64,000 nt of DNA from Neelides folsomi (Eukaryota; Arthropoda; Collembola; Neelipleona; Neelidae): the NCBI GenBank assembly GCA_034687125.1, contig JAQGBZ010000293.1:1-64000 (forward strand), read 5' to 3'. The first letter of the stretch is position 1. The number at the start of each line of letters is the position of its first letter. The position numbers and the translations under genes are program-made. The notes beneath the pieces were generated by a model. It was not told the DNA's origin. It was given only the letters and a program-made list of their open reading frames with translations, and searched no databases. This document shows positions 63,901 to 64,000 of the stretch, piece by piece.

Positions 63901-64000
63901 TTTCCCTGATTGGAAAACTGAATGGTTTCGACATTTCAATGAAATTGTCTTTAATCGATTGGAATTCTTAAATGAGATAAAATGGGAATTTTGTAAGTTT
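60965..64000 (-). CDS. CLPB: Mitochondrial disaggregase CLPB (Skd3), 5' partial
   Basis: Nine exons are visible (>63732-64000, 63339-63593, 62854-63080, 62640-62754, 62354-62532, 62031-62192, 61765-61921, 61379-61602, 60965-61252), giving at least 624 aa. The first exon stays open to the window end without an ATG, so the start lies beyond it. Order: presequence-like basic region; hydrophobic segment ([14 protein letters not shown]), as at the PARL-processed site of CLPB; ankyrin repeats ([40 protein letters not shown]); then one AAA+ module. That module has Walker [13 protein letters not shown], pore loop [14 protein letters not shown], Walker [14 protein letters not shown], sensor [20 protein letters not shown], and sensor 2 [17 protein letters not shown] is an ATP-dependent disaggregase of the intermembrane space that keeps proteins such as HAX1 soluble. 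Confidence 0.96.
61682..61752. repeat. Near-perfect hairpin in a CLPB intron
   Basis: Arms 61682-61716 and 61718-61752 are inverted copies of 35 bp with about one mismatch and a single-base loop. The hairpin fills nearly half of the 162-bp intron 61603-61764 between two AAA+ exons. It carries nothing recognisable as transposon ends. Confidence 0.85.

Overview
The window is eukaryotic nuclear DNA from an arthropod, most likely a hexapod. It is AT-rich, its genes are split by short GT-AG introns (mostly about 80-200 bp), and there are no operons. A springtail (Collembola) or similar early-branching hexapod is my best guess. The guess rests on several gustatory receptors, a takeout/group-7-allergen-like protein and a modular LDLa-CCP serine protease, together with the compact gene style. 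Species identity is inference. I found no rRNA or convincing tRNA gene and no CRISPR array. All multi-exon models were built by hand from splice signals; every one listed with full coordinates is phase-consistent from start to stop.

Layout. 1-8341 is gene-free but holds several inverted-repeat (MITE-like) elements. 8342-9606 (-) is a secreted lipid-binding-like protein with no cysteine. 12060-14351 (-) is a gustatory receptor of 397 aa. 15299-16984 (-) is an unrecognised Arg/Ser-rich low-complexity protein. 17788-22118 (+) is an SLC5-type sodium/solute symporter whose introns carry a Tc1/mariner-like MITE and a non-autonomous hAT-like transposon with a perfect 8-bp target duplication. 22119-24761 is AT-rich and holds one possibly decayed coding stretch. 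24762-32260 (-) is a head-to-tail array of three more gustatory receptors. 32989-34107 (-) is a METTL7-like methyltransferase with a degenerate SAM site.

34893-39542 (-) reads as one long modular serine protease: an inactive protease-like domain, then two LDLa modules, a CCP/sushi-type module and an active trypsin-fold domain. One of its introns contains a complete opposite-strand gene for a cysteine-rich single-pass membrane protein (36231-36892). 40557-43030 (+) is the NEDD8 E1 subunit NAE1. It is convergent with 43456-45826 (-), PYROXD2. 46693-48681 (+) is the zinc-chaperone GTPase ZNG1/CBWD, convergent with 48862-49876 (-), mitochondrial ribosomal protein bS18m. 50696-51813 (-) is an NADPH-dependent FMN reductase-like flavoprotein. 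54187-56050 (-) is an unrecognised protein of 417 aa. 57382-57933 (-) is a stefin-type cystatin fused to a membrane anchor. 60965-64000 (-) is CLPB (Skd3), cut off at its 5' end by the window edge.

Functional themes. Chemosensation is represented by four gustatory receptors and possibly the lipid-binding protein. Extracellular proteolysis and its control are represented by the modular protease and the cystatin. Mitochondrial upkeep is represented by CLPB, bS18m and PYROXD2. Protein-modification housekeeping is represented by NAE1 and ZNG1. These are independent genes, not a co-regulated cluster. The most unusual items are the fused protease with its nested gene, the membrane-anchored stefin, the hAT element packed with CACCATGGTG palindromes, and intron turnover within the receptor array.
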